Below are positions 17,518-26,686 of a stretch of DNA of 64,000 nucleotides, one piece after another. The stretch covers positions 62,001-126,000 of the forward strand of contig NZ_RFLX01000013.1 in the NCBI RefSeq assembly GCF_003696345.1, read 5' to 3'. The stretch is from Teichococcus wenyumeiae. GTDB lineage: Bacteria > Pseudomonadota > Alphaproteobacteria > Acetobacterales > Acetobacteraceae. The translations under genes were made by a program, and so were the position numbers. Position 1 is the stretch's first letter, and every line of letters begins with the position of its first letter. Under the pieces are notes generated by a model. It ran no database searches, was not told where the DNA came from, and saw only the letters and a program-made list of their open reading frames with translations.

Positions 17518-19028
17518 AGCCGGAAGACCGCGTCCGGATATTGCGTCCAGGACAGCTTGGCGCTGGAGGCCTGGATGATGGCGTCGAAGTGCAGGAATAG
17601 CATGGCGCAATCCTCGGCCACCACGCGTTGCGATTCCTGGTAGAGCTTGGCGCGCTCCGCCTGCCCGGCCACCGAGCGGGCCTCCCGCAGCATGGTGGTC
17701 ACCGGCTCGCTGGCATAGCCGGCGAAGTTGTTCGTGCCGTCCTGCGTGAAATAGTTGAACATGTTGCCGTCCGGGTCGTAGCGGCCAGACCAGGGCGCCA
17801 TGCAGAGGTCGAAGTCCCGCTGACGCAGCACGGTGATGAGGCTGGTGGGGTCGATCTGCCGCACCTCCACTTTGAAGCCGGCGGCGCCGGCCTGCGCCTG
17901 CAGGATCTGCGCGATGCGCACCATGGCCGGCGAGTTGGTGACGGTGACGGTGACCGGCACCGGGCCGCTCGCGCCGGCCTGCTTCAGCAGCGCCTTGGCT
18001 TCCTCCGGCTTGCCGCCGCGCAGGGGCAGGTTGTTGTCGAAGGCCCAGGGCACGGCGGGAGACAGCGGGCCGGAGGCCGGGCGGCCGGTGTCGAAATACA
18101 CCACCTTCTGGATCACCGCCGGGTCCACCGCCGCGGTGAAGGCCTGGCGCAGGCGCTTGTCGTTGAAGGGCGCGCGGGTGCAGTTGAAGGCGAAGGCATT
18201 GAAGCCCAGGCTCGGCATCTGCGAGACGCGCAGCGCATTCTCCCGGCCCAGAGCGGCCACGGTCTGCGGAGGCACGGTGTCGATGAGCTGCAGCGTGTTG
18301 CTGCGCAGATTGGCCAGGCGCACCGTCTCATCCGGCAGCGGGCGGTAGAGCAGCCGGTCGAAATTCTGTGGCGCACCGCGCCAGTAGCCGTCGAACTTCT
18401 CCAGCACCAGCTCGGCGTTCTTGGTCCAGCTCGCCAGCTTCCAGGGGCCGCAGCCCACCGCCCTGGCGGCGAAATCGGCGCCCAGCGCCTTCACGGCGGT
18501 GGGCGAGACCATCATGCCGGCGCGGTTGGTCAGCACCACCGGCAGCGGCGCATAGGGGGCGGAAAGGCGGATCTCGAAGGTGAGCGGGCCGGTCACCGAC
18601 ACCTCCTTCACCGGGCCGAATTCCGAGCGGCGGATGGAGCCCACGGCGGGGTCGAGGTAGCGGTCGATATTGGCCTTGGCGGCGGCGGCGTCCAGCACCG
18701 TGCCGTCGTGGAAGGTCAGGCCCTGGCGCAGGGTGAAGGCATAGGTCAGCGGGTCGGGCTGCTTGAACTCGGCGAGGCCGGCGGAGACGGTGCCGTCCGG
18801 CGCTGCCACCAGCAGCGTCTCATGCAGGTTGTAGAGGACCTGGTTCTCGAAGAAGGAGCCGGAGAAGGCCGGGTCCAGCGTCACGGGGTCCGAGACGACG
18901 CCGATGGCCAGGGTGCGCGCGGCACCCTGGGCCCGGGTGCCAGTGCCGGCGAGGATGGCCGGCAGGGCGGCGGTGCCGGCCAGCAGGGCGCGGCGGCCCA
19001 GGGCGGGAGAGGAGGTCAAAGCGGTCAT
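17496..19028 (-). CDS. ABC transporter substrate-binding protein, family 5 (oligopeptide/glycoside type)
   Basis: 510 residues from ATG 19028. A frame-open GTG start 51 nt upstream is possible but would add residues before a good export signal. Signal: SPALGRRALLAGTAALPAIL...TRAQG, twin-arginine-like. Family 5 features: VTLDPAFSGSFFENQVLYNLHETLLV, YAFTLRQGLTFHDGTVLDAA and RLRQAFTAAVDPAVIQKVVY. These large periplasmic proteins bind peptides, nickel, or oligosaccharides and glycosides. Last gene of the LacI-BtpA-PfkB operon, 43 nt after DppC, so it supplies the transporter's specificity; the kinase and LacI regulator argue for a sugar-containing ligand rather than a peptide. Confidence 0.87.
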   Translation of the reverse strand: MTALTSSPALGRRALLAGTAALPAILAGTGTRAQGAARTLAIGVVSDPVTLDPAFSGSFFENQVLYNLHETLLVAAPDGTVSAGLAEFKQPDPLTYAFTLRQGLTFHDGTVLDAAAAKANIDRYLDPAVGSIRRSEFGPVKEVSVTGPLTFEIRLSAPYAPLPVVLTNRAGMMVSPTAVKALGADFAARAVGCGPWKLASWTKNAELVLEKFDGYWRGAPQNFDRLLYRPLPDETVRLANLRSNTLQLIDTVPPQTVAALGRENALRVSQMPSLGFNAFAFNCTRAPFNDKRLRQAFTAAVDPAVIQKVVYFDTGRPASGPLSPAVPWAFDNNLPLRGGKPEEAKALLKQAGASGPVPVTVTVTNSPAMVRIAQILQAQAGAAGFKVEVRQIDPTSLITVLRQRDFDLCMAPWSGRYDPDGNMFNYFTQDGTNNFAGYASEPVTTMLREARSVAGQAERAKLYQESQRVVAEDCAMLFLHFDAIIQASSAKLSWTQYPDAVFRLYDAKLA

Positions 19029-19071
19029 GCGGAGGCTCCGACGGGCGGTGTGTTGCGGTGGAAGGCAAGCA

Positions 19072-19917
19072 TCAGTCACGCGGGTCCAGCCGGTCGCGCA
19101 GGCCGTCGCCGAGCAGGTTGAAACCCAGCACGGTCAGGAAAATGGCGAGGCCGGGAAACCAGGCGAGCCAGGGGGCCTGATCCAGGAAGCCGATGGCGTC
19201 GCGCAGCATGTTGCCCCAGCTCGGGGTCGGCGGCTGCACGCCGAGGCCGAGGAAGGACAGGTAGGATTCCGTAATGATGGAGGAGGCCAGCAGCACCGAG
19301 GCCTGCACCAGGATGGGCGAGAGCGCGTTGGGCAGCACGGTGCGCCAGAGGATGGTCATGGCGCCGAAGCCCAGCGCCTGCTGCGCCCGCACGTAATCCA
19401 GCCCCCGCAGCGCTAGCGCCTGCCCGCGCGCCACGCGCGCCAGCACCGGCAGGTTCACCGCCGCGATGGCGATGACCGTGTTGCCGAGGGATGCCCCCAG
19501 CGCGGCGGTGATGCCGAGCGCGAGCAGGATGCCGGGGAAGGCCAGCAGCACATCCATCAGCCGCATCAGCACGGTATCCACCCAGCCGCCCAGGAAGCCG
19601 GCCAGCAGCCCGATGGTGCCGCCCAGCAGCAGCGCCGCGCCGACACTGGCAATGCCCACCAGCAGCGAAACGCGGGCGCCGGCCAGGATGCGGGAGAGCG
19701 TGTCCCGCCCCAGGTCGTCGGTGCCCAGCGGATGGCCGGCGCCGGGGGGGGCCAGGGTTGCCAGGAAGTCCGGCGTCTCCGGCCCGGGCAGCGGCAGCAG
19801 CGGCGCCAACACCGCCCCCAGCACGGCGAGCAGCACGAGGCCGAGGCCGATGGCGGCGCGGGGGTCGCGCAGCAACCGGCGCCAGAGCGGCGCGCGGGTC
19901 ATGACGGCGGCGCTCAT
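19072..19917 (-). CDS. ABC transporter permease, DppC/OppC type
   Basis: 281 residues. The N-terminal helix (AAIGLGLVLLAVLGAVLAPL) is followed by the DppC landmark HPLGTDDLGRDTLSRILAGAR and five further hydrophobic segments. The ATPase-contact EAA loop is around YVRAQQALGFGAMTILWRTVLPNALSPI. The end reads NLLGDGLRDRLDPR, typical for this family. Its start overlaps the dppB stop by 4 nt (ATGA). Confidence 0.9.
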   Translation of the reverse strand: MSAAVMTRAPLWRRLLRDPRAAIGLGLVLLAVLGAVLAPLLPLPGPETPDFLATLAPPGAGHPLGTDDLGRDTLSRILAGARVSLLVGIASVGAALLLGGTIGLLAGFLGGWVDTVLMRLMDVLLAFPGILLALGITAALGASLGNTVIAIAAVNLPVLARVARGQALALRGLDYVRAQQALGFGAMTILWRTVLPNALSPILVQASVLLASSIITESYLSFLGLGVQPPTPSWGNMLRDAIGFLDQAPWLAWFPGLAIFLTVLGFNLLGDGLRDRLDPRD

Positions 19918-20858
19918 GCGCGGCTCCGCAGGCGGGGGTCAAGCACGGTGTAGAGCAGGTCGGTCAGCAGGTTGATCAGCACGAAGAGCGTGGCGGTGAC
20001 CAGGATGGCGCCCTGCACCACCGGGAAGTCGCGGGCGAAGATGGCATCCACCGTCAGCTTGCCGATGCCGGGCCAGGAAAACACGCTTTCCGTCACCACC
20101 ACGCCGCCCATCAACTGGCCGAATTGCAGCCCCACCAGCGTCACCACCGGCATCAGCGCATTGCGCAGCGCGTGGCGCCAGACCACGCGGCGGGCCGGCA
20201 GGCCCTTGGCGCGGGCGGTGCGGACATAGTCGGCGGAGAGGATCTCGATCATCGCCGCGCGGGTCATGCGCATGGTGGCGGCGGCGAGCGCGGCGCCCAG
20301 CGTCAGCGCCGGCAGCGCCAGGTGCCGCAGCGCCTCCAGCGGGTCCTGCAGGAAGGGCACGTGGCCGGAGGAAGGCAGCACCGGAATGGCGATGGAAAAG
20401 CCCATGATCAGCAGGATGCCGAGCCAGAAGGAGGGCAGCGAGAGGCCGCAGAGCGCCACCAGGGTGGCCGCGAAATCGGCCGGGCCGTTGCGCCGCGTCG
20501 CCGCCACCACGCCGGCGGGGATGGCGATCAGCAGCGAGACGACCAGCGCTGCCAGCGCCAGTTGCAGCGTCGGCAGCAGGGCGGCGCCGATCATGCCCAG
20601 CACTGGCCGCCCGGTCTGGATGGAGCGGCCGAGGTCGCCCTGCAGCACCTGCCAGAACCAGGCCAGGAAGCGCAGCGGCAAGGGGTCGTCCAGCGCATAC
20701 TTGGCGCGCAGCGCGGCCACGGCGGCGGGGTCGGCCTCCAGGCCCAGCATGGCGGTCACGGGGTCGCCTGGCACGCTGGCCAGCAGCGCAAAGGAGAGCA
20801 CGCAAAGCCCGAAGAGCACGGGCAGCAGGGCGAGCAGCCGCCCGGTGATCAGGCGCAT
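19914..20858 (-). CDS. ABC transporter permease, DppB/OppB type
   Basis: 314 residues. Begins with a membrane helix (ITGRLLALLPVLFGLCVLSF) and SVPGDPVTAMLG, followed by the family landmark QGDLGRSIQTGRPV and the EAA loop DYVRTARAKGLPARRVVWRHALRNALMP. Pairs with the DppC-type permease to form the channel. Overlaps the end of the OppF-type gene by 10 nt and the start of dppC by 4 nt. Confidence 0.9.
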   Translation of the reverse strand: MRLITGRLLALLPVLFGLCVLSFALLASVPGDPVTAMLGLEADPAAVAALRAKYALDDPLPLRFLAWFWQVLQGDLGRSIQTGRPVLGMIGAALLPTLQLALAALVVSLLIAIPAGVVAATRRNGPADFAATLVALCGLSLPSFWLGILLIMGFSIAIPVLPSSGHVPFLQDPLEALRHLALPALTLGAALAAATMRMTRAAMIEILSADYVRTARAKGLPARRVVWRHALRNALMPVVTLVGLQFGQLMGGVVVTESVFSWPGIGKLTVDAIFARDFPVVQGAILVTATLFVLINLLTDLLYTVLDPRLRSRA

Positions 20859-21927
20859 GGGGTCGGCCTTTCGGAAGCGGCGCCGCGGTCCTGGTCCCGG
20901 GCGCGGCGATAGGCGGCGATCCGTGCCGCCAGGGCCGGCGCCGGCAGGCCCGCCGCCGCCAGGGCGGTGAAGGGCGGCAGGGCCTCGGCGAAGTGGCAGG
21001 CGGCCTGGTGAGGGGCGACAATGGTCCGCAGCGCCGGCTGCGGCTCCCGCCGGCAGGTGTCGCGCGCTTCCGGGCAGCGGGCGGCGAAGCGGCAGCCAGG
21101 GGGCGGCGCGGCGGGGTTGGGCGGTTCCCCGGCCAGGGGGGCGGGGGCGCGCGGGCCGGTATCGGTGCGCGGCGCCGCTTCCAGCAGGGCGCGGGTGTAG
21201 GGGTGGCGCGGGTCGGCGAAGACGGTGCGCGAGGGGCCGGCCTCCACCACGCGCCCGGCATACATCACCGCCACATGGTGGGCGAGGTGCCGCACCACCG
21301 CGAGGTCATGCGAGATGAAGACCAGCGCCACGCCGGTCTCCCGTTGCAGATCCTGCAACAGGTTCACCACCTGCGCCTGCACCGAGACATCGAGGGCCGA
21401 GACCGGCTCGTCGCAGATGATCAGCTCCGGCCCCACCGACAGCGCGCGGGCAATGGCGATGCGCTGCCGCTGTCCGCCGCTGAACTGATGCGGCAGGCGG
21501 TCGAGCTGCGCGGCGGAAAGCCCCACGCGCTCCATCAGCGCGGCGGCGCGGCGATGCGCCTCGGCCCGGTCGCAAAGGCGGTGCAGCAGCATCGGCCGCA
21601 CCAGCGCGTCGCGGATGCGCTCGCGCGGGTTCAGCGAGCCATAGGGGTCCTGGAAGACCACCTGCACGCGGCGCCGCATGGCGCGCAGCGCATCGCCGTG
21701 CAGCTCGCGCATGTCGGTGCCATCCAGCAGGATGCGGCCGCCATCGGCTTCCTCCAGCCGCAGCAGCAGGCGGCCCAGGGTGCTCTTGCCGCAGCCGCTT
21801 TCGCCGACGATGGCCAGGGTCTCGCCCCGCGCCAGGGTCAGGTCGATGCCATCCACGGCGCGCAGCAGGCGGCCGCCGGGCAGCGGGTAGGTCCGGCGCA
21901 GCGCCTCGGCCTGCAACAGCGGGGCAT

Positions 21928-21931
<4 letters not shown>
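20849..21931 (-). CDS. ABC transporter ATP-binding protein, OppF/DppF type
   Basis: 360 residues. Walker A GESGCGKSTLGRLL, signature FSGGQRQRIAIARAL, Walker B LIICDEPVSALD, H-loop [23 protein letters not shown]. The C-terminal oligopeptide/dipeptide-transporter domain has the cysteine motif CRFAARCPEARDTCR. About 60 residues after this domain are Ala/Arg-rich and not conserved. Its start overlaps the OppD stop by 4 nt (ATGA). Confidence 0.9.
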
Positions 21932-22904
<973 letters not shown>

Positions 22905-22908
<4 letters not shown>

Positions 22909-23807
22909 GCGGCGACGCCTGCGAAGAGCGCGCGCAGCTCGGCGGCGGAAGGCAGGGCGGCGAAGGCGCCGGGGCGGGAGACGGTGAGCGCCGCAGCCCG
23001 CTGCGCCCGCTTCGCCGCCGCCGGCAGCGTGTGCCCGGCCAGCAGCAGGGCAGCCAGCACGCCGCAGAAGGTATCGCCGGCGCCGGTGGTATCCACCGCC
23101 GCCACAGGCTGCGCCGGGTGGTGGTGATGGCCTGCGGCCCCGGCGGAAACGCAGCCATCGGCGCCCAGCGTCACCACCGCGCAGGCGGCGCCGGCACGGT
23201 GCAGCGCCTCGGCGGCGGCGGCGGCGCGGCGGCCGGTCAGGGATTCGGCCTCTCCGGCATTGGCGACCACCAGGGCGCAGAGCGGCAGCAGCGGCGCCAT
23301 GTCCCAGCGCAGCGGCGCGGTGTTCAGCATCACCCGCGCGCCCCGCGCCAGCGCCGCCCGCATGGCGGCCTCGGTGGCGGTGAAGGAGAGATTGCCTTGC
23401 AGCAGCAGCATGTCCTCGGGGCCGAGCCCCGCGGCCGCCGCCTCGGCCTCTTGCACGGAGAGTGCATCCGCGGCGGCGCCGAGGGTAAGGATGCAATTCT
23501 CGGCATCGCGCGCCACCATCAGCAGCGAGAGGTCGGTGGGCGCATCCTGCGGCAACAGGGAAAGGCCGGCGAAGGGTTCGGCACCCAGGATGGCGCGCAG
23601 CTCCTCCGCCGCCCCGTCCCGCCCTACGGGGGCAGTGAACTGCACGGCGGCGCCGGCCCGGGCGGCCACCACCGCCTGGTTCAGCCCCTTGCCGCCGGGC
23701 GCGCGCGCCTGGCCATCGGCCACCAGCGTTTCCCCCGCCCGCGGCAAGTGAGGCACCGGACAGAGGAGGTCGATGCCGGCATTGCCGAGGACGAGGAGGC
23801 GGCTCAT
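22905..23807 (-). CDS. PfkB-family carbohydrate kinase (ribokinase-like)
   Basis: 300 residues from ATG 23807, which overlaps the BtpA stop by 4 nt. N-terminal [15 protein letters not shown] and the PfkB-1 type motif [20 protein letters not shown]. The C-terminal PfkB-2 motif [19 protein letters not shown] carries the catalytic Asp and anion hole. Phosphorylates a sugar or nucleoside hydroxyl with ATP, in the cytoplasm. A run of four histidines ([11 protein letters not shown]) just before the catalytic motif is unusual. The context (binding-protein transporter, BtpA, LacI) suggests it phosphorylates the imported sugar moiety. Confidence 0.9.
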
Positions 23808-24649
23808 GCGCGGGCGCGCTCCACCGCCGCCATGAAGGTCCGCAGCCGCTCGGGGTCCACCGGGTTCCACCAGACGCCATCGCGCTTCAGGTAGCTGGCG
23901 ACGATCACGGCATCGGCCACCGTCAGGATGTCGCCCACATTCTCCGGCGTGACGCCGGAGCCCACGGCCACCGGCAGCGCCGTGCCGCCGGCGATGGTGG
24001 AGAGTTCCTCCATGGTCGCGGAATCGCCGGTGCGCTGGCCGGTGGCGATGGCGACATCGGCGTCGAAGAACTCGACATCGCGCGCCAGTTCCGGGATCGA
24101 GCGGTCGGCGGTGATGGCATGGGCGCCGTGCTTCACATGGACATCGGCGAAGATCTTCACCTCACGCGCCTGCAGCCAGGCGCGGTAGCGCGTGGCGGCG
24201 GCGGCGGGGCCTTCCACGAAGCCCTCGTTGGCCACATAGGCATTGGCCCATTGATTGACGCGGATAAATGCGGCGCCTGCGGCCTTCGCGACCGCTAGCG
24301 CCTGGATGGCGCCATTGGCGAGCACATTGACGCCCACCGTCAGCCCGCTGGCGCGGCGCACGGCATCCGTCATCACCGCCATGCCGGCGGCGGTTTCGGG
24401 GCCCAGGTGCTCGGGCTTGCTGAAGGGGATGTCGCCATGGTTCTCGACGATCAGGCCATCGACGCCGCCGGCGCGGTAGCGCTCGGCCTCGGCCACGGCG
24501 AAATCGACGATCTCCGTCATCGGCTGCCCCTCATAGCCGGGGGAGCCCGGCAGGGGCAGCGAATGGATGACGCCGATCACCGCCTTGCGGCGGCCGAACA
24601 GCGCCTCGATGGCATTGGGGCGGGGACGAAAGACGGGCTTGGCGGGCAT
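23804..24649 (-). CDS. BtpA/SgcQ family protein (TIM-barrel, unknown reaction)
   Basis: 281 residues, full length for the BtpA family. Recognised by VIGVIHSLPLPGSPGYEGQ near the N-terminus, RYRAGGVDGLIVENHGDIPF, VGVNVLANGAIQALAVAKAAGAAFIRVNQWAN, and the C-terminal AVGSGVTPENVGDIL, a phosphate-binding-type barrel loop. BtpA was named for photosystem I biogenesis in cyanobacteria; bacterial SgcQ homologues sit in sugar operons and their reaction is unknown. The barrel architecture and the kinase next door suggest it acts on a phosphorylated sugar or riboside (inference). Its start shares one base with the GATase1-like stop. Confidence 0.88.
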   Translation of the reverse strand: MPAKPVFRPRPNAIEALFGRRKAVIGVIHSLPLPGSPGYEGQPMTEIVDFAVAEAERYRAGGVDGLIVENHGDIPFSKPEHLGPETAAGMAVMTDAVRRASGLTVGVNVLANGAIQALAVAKAAGAAFIRVNQWANAYVANEGFVEGPAAAATRYRAWLQAREVKIFADVHVKHGAHAITADRSIPELARDVEFFDADVAIATGQRTGDSATMEELSTIAGGTALPVAVGSGVTPENVGDILTVADAVIVASYLKRDGVWWNPVDPERLRTFMAAVERARA

Positions 24650-25425
24650 CAGGCCTCGCGCCCCGCCAGCCAGCCCAGCATGTTGCGCCAGAGCGGCGCA
24701 TAGCCGGCCCAGTCCACGAAGGGCTGCGGCAGCCAGTGCGGGCCGACATCGGAAGTCCAGGCCAGGGTGCGGCCCTTGCCATGCGCGCCGGTGACCAGCA
24801 GCGGGTGGCCGCCCTCGCTGGCCGGCAGGCTGGCCAGCACCTCGGCGCCCGGCTTGGCCACCACCTCATTGGCGCCGAGCAGCAGCGGCAGCGGCAGCTC
24901 CAGGCCCTTGAAGATCGGATGCGCCTCGGCACCCGGGGCCAGCTCGGCCACGAAGCCTTCCGGCACCTCGATGCGGTCGTCGTAGGGCAGGCATTCCACC
25001 GGCAGCACTTCCTCTACCGGCGTGCGGCGCCAGCGGGCGCGGCCGTCGATGCCCTGGAAGCTGAAATAGCCGCCGATCATCGCCAGGCCGCCGCCATTGG
25101 CCGTCCAGTCGCGGATCAGCTTCAGGCGGTTGGGCACCGGGCGGCCATGCAGCCAGACGGAGGGCGGCAGCAGCAGCGTATTGGCGCCGATGTCGGAGAG
25201 CAGGATGACATCGTATTGCGCCAGCCCCTCCAGGGTGAAGGGGAAGCCCTCCGCCGTCTCATGCGCCGTCATGTAGGTCAGCTCGAAGGGGCTGTCGCGC
25301 AGCGCCGCCACCAGGGGCTCGGCGCCCAGGTGGAAGGTGACGCTGCCGAACTGGTCGAAGCCCTTGTAGTGGGTGGCGGAGGTCGCCCAGCTTTCGCCGA
25401 CGAGCAGCACCTTCGTCTTGATCAT
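24649..25425 (-). CDS. GATase1-like protein (former DUF1355 family)
   Basis: 258 residues from ATG 25425; the longer frame upstream overlaps lacI. Begins KVLLVGESWATSATHYKGFDQFGSVTFHLGAEPLVAAL, the signature of a class-I-glutamine-amidotransferase-fold family. The loop that carries the nucleophile Cys in true amidotransferases reads AMIGGYFSFQGIDGRAR here, so no catalytic Cys is present at the elbow; the only Cys lies elsewhere (PVECLPYDD). It is therefore probably not an amidotransferase, and may bind or process a sugar or glycoside as ThuA-like proteins are thought to do. Overlaps lacI by 4 nt and btpA by 1 nt. Confidence 0.83.
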   Translation of the reverse strand: MIKTKVLLVGESWATSATHYKGFDQFGSVTFHLGAEPLVAALRDSPFELTYMTAHETAEGFPFTLEGLAQYDVILLSDIGANTLLLPPSVWLHGRPVPNRLKLIRDWTANGGGLAMIGGYFSFQGIDGRARWRRTPVEEVLPVECLPYDDRIEVPEGFVAELAPGAEAHPIFKGLELPLPLLLGANEVVAKPGAEVLASLPASEGGHPLLVTGAHGKGRTLAWTSDVGPHWLPQPFVDWAGYAPLWRNMLGWLAGREA

Positions 25426-26492
25426 GCGTGATTGGCTTTCTGTGTTGGGCCGGGGGCCGGGCGCCTGCGGTGGCTGGCCGGTGGCGCGACGGATTGCCGC
25501 TCCACCAGTTCCACAGGCAGGCGGACCGGCGCCCCTGACGGTTCTCCGCGCAGCCGTGCGCAAAGCAGGGCGACACTGCGGTGGCCGAATTCGGCCACCG
25601 GTTGGCGGATGGCGGTGATGGGCGGGTTGAAGAGATGCAGCGGCCCGACATCGTCGAAGGCTACCAGCGACACATCGGCGGGCACGGAAAGCCCCGCCTC
25701 CTGCACCGCTTCGAGAAGTCCTTGCAGCAAGGCGCCGCTGCCGAGAAACAGCGCGGTCGGCCGGTCCGGCAGAGCCAGCCATTCCGCCGCGGCGGCACGG
25801 CCCTGCTCCGGCGTATGCGGCCCGTTGCTGGTCCAGGCGACACTGGCGCCGGGCTGGCTGGTCACGGCCTCGCGCAGCCCTTCCAGGCGCTCCGCGCTGC
25901 TCATCAGCCCCTGCGGGCCACCAATGAAGCCGAGCCGGCGGTGCCCCGCAGCCAGCAGGTGCGCTCCAGCCAGCTGGCCGCCCTGGATGTTGTCGCAGAA
26001 GAGTTTCGGGACGCCTGTGCCTTCCACATCCTCATCCAGCAGCACGATGGATTCCAGCGCCGCGATGCGCTGCGCCAGGGTGCCGTCGTCGCCATGGTTG
26101 GTGAGGAAGATCAGGCCATCGACCTGGTGGCTGCGCAGCCGCTCCAGATAATCCAGTTCGCGGTCCAGGCGGTTGAGCGTGGCGCAGAGCAACATGCCCA
26201 TGCCCTCGGCCTCGGCGGCGCTTTCCACCGCGGCGGCCAGATGCGCGAAGAAGGGATTGGCGATCTCCGGCACCACGAGGCCGATGGTGTTGGAACGGCC
26301 GAGGCTGAGGCTGCGGGCCAGCCGGTTCGGCTGGTAGTTCAGTTCGCGCACAGCGGCATCGACGCGCGCCGCCGTGGCAGGCGGCAGCGTGAGGCCGGCA
26401 TTCAGGTAGCGCGAGACCGTCGTGACCGAAACCTCGGCCAGGGCGGCGACATCCTTGACCCGCGCCGGGCGATGATGGGGCTTCCGCAACAT
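25422..26492 (-). CDS. LacI-family transcriptional regulator
   Basis: 356 residues. N-terminal LacI helix-turn-helix and hinge: RVKDVAALAEVSVTTVSRYLNAG (about 11-33), then VRELNYQPNRLARSLS. A periplasmic-binding-like sensor domain follows (TIGLVVPEIANPFFAHLAAAVESAAEAEG ... DVSLVAFDDVGPLHLFNPPITAIRQP). The C-terminal 25 residues are Pro/Ala/Arg-rich. It is the first gene of the operon it most likely controls. AAGGA sits immediately before the ATG, closer than usual, and nested palindromes occupy the leader. Confidence 0.88.
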   Translation of the reverse strand: MLRKPHHRPARVKDVAALAEVSVTTVSRYLNAGLTLPPATAARVDAAVRELNYQPNRLARSLSLGRSNTIGLVVPEIANPFFAHLAAAVESAAEAEGMGMLLCATLNRLDRELDYLERLRSHQVDGLIFLTNHGDDGTLAQRIAALESIVLLDEDVEGTGVPKLFCDNIQGGQLAGAHLLAAGHRRLGFIGGPQGLMSSAERLEGLREAVTSQPGASVAWTSNGPHTPEQGRAAAAEWLALPDRPTALFLGSGALLQGLLEAVQEAGLSVPADVSLVAFDDVGPLHLFNPPITAIRQPVAEFGHRSVALLCARLRGEPSGAPVRLPVELVERQSVAPPASHRRRPAPGPTQKANHA

Positions 26493-26493
26493 T

Positions 26494-26528
26494 CCTTGTG
26501 AATCGCTTTAGTAAAGCAGTTTACAAGG
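26494..26528. promoter_or_regulatory. Nested LacI-type palindromes upstream of the lacI-btpA-pfkB operon
   Basis: Three overlapping inverted repeats: outer CCTTGTGAA / TTTACAAGG (8 of 9 paired, 26494-26502 with 26520-26528), inner GCTTTA-G-TAAAGC (26505-26517, perfect), and GTAAA-GCAG-TTTAC (26511-26524), the last resembling LacI-family operators. They lie directly before the lacI start codon, where bound repressor would block transcription of the whole operon. Confidence 0.6.
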
Positions 26529-26652
26529 GTGCCTAACTGACGTGCCCTGTCAACGCCTTTATCAGGCGGGCAGGAGGGATGAAGTGCTCGGTTGCTATGA
26601 GATGGAAGCGGCCGGCGGAGGTGGGCCGGCAAAGGGGCGCGGAGCCCCGGCA

Positions 26653-26678
26653 GGCCCGGCGCAACCATGCGCCGGGCC
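26653..26678 (-). terminator. Hairpin downstream of the metalloprotease gene
   Basis: GGCCCGGCGC, 6-nt loop, GCGCCGGGCC: a perfect 10-bp stem 8 nt after the protease stop codon. A second GGGGC/GCCCC stem follows. No T-tract. Confidence 0.6.
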
Positions 26679-26686
26679 GCCGTTGT

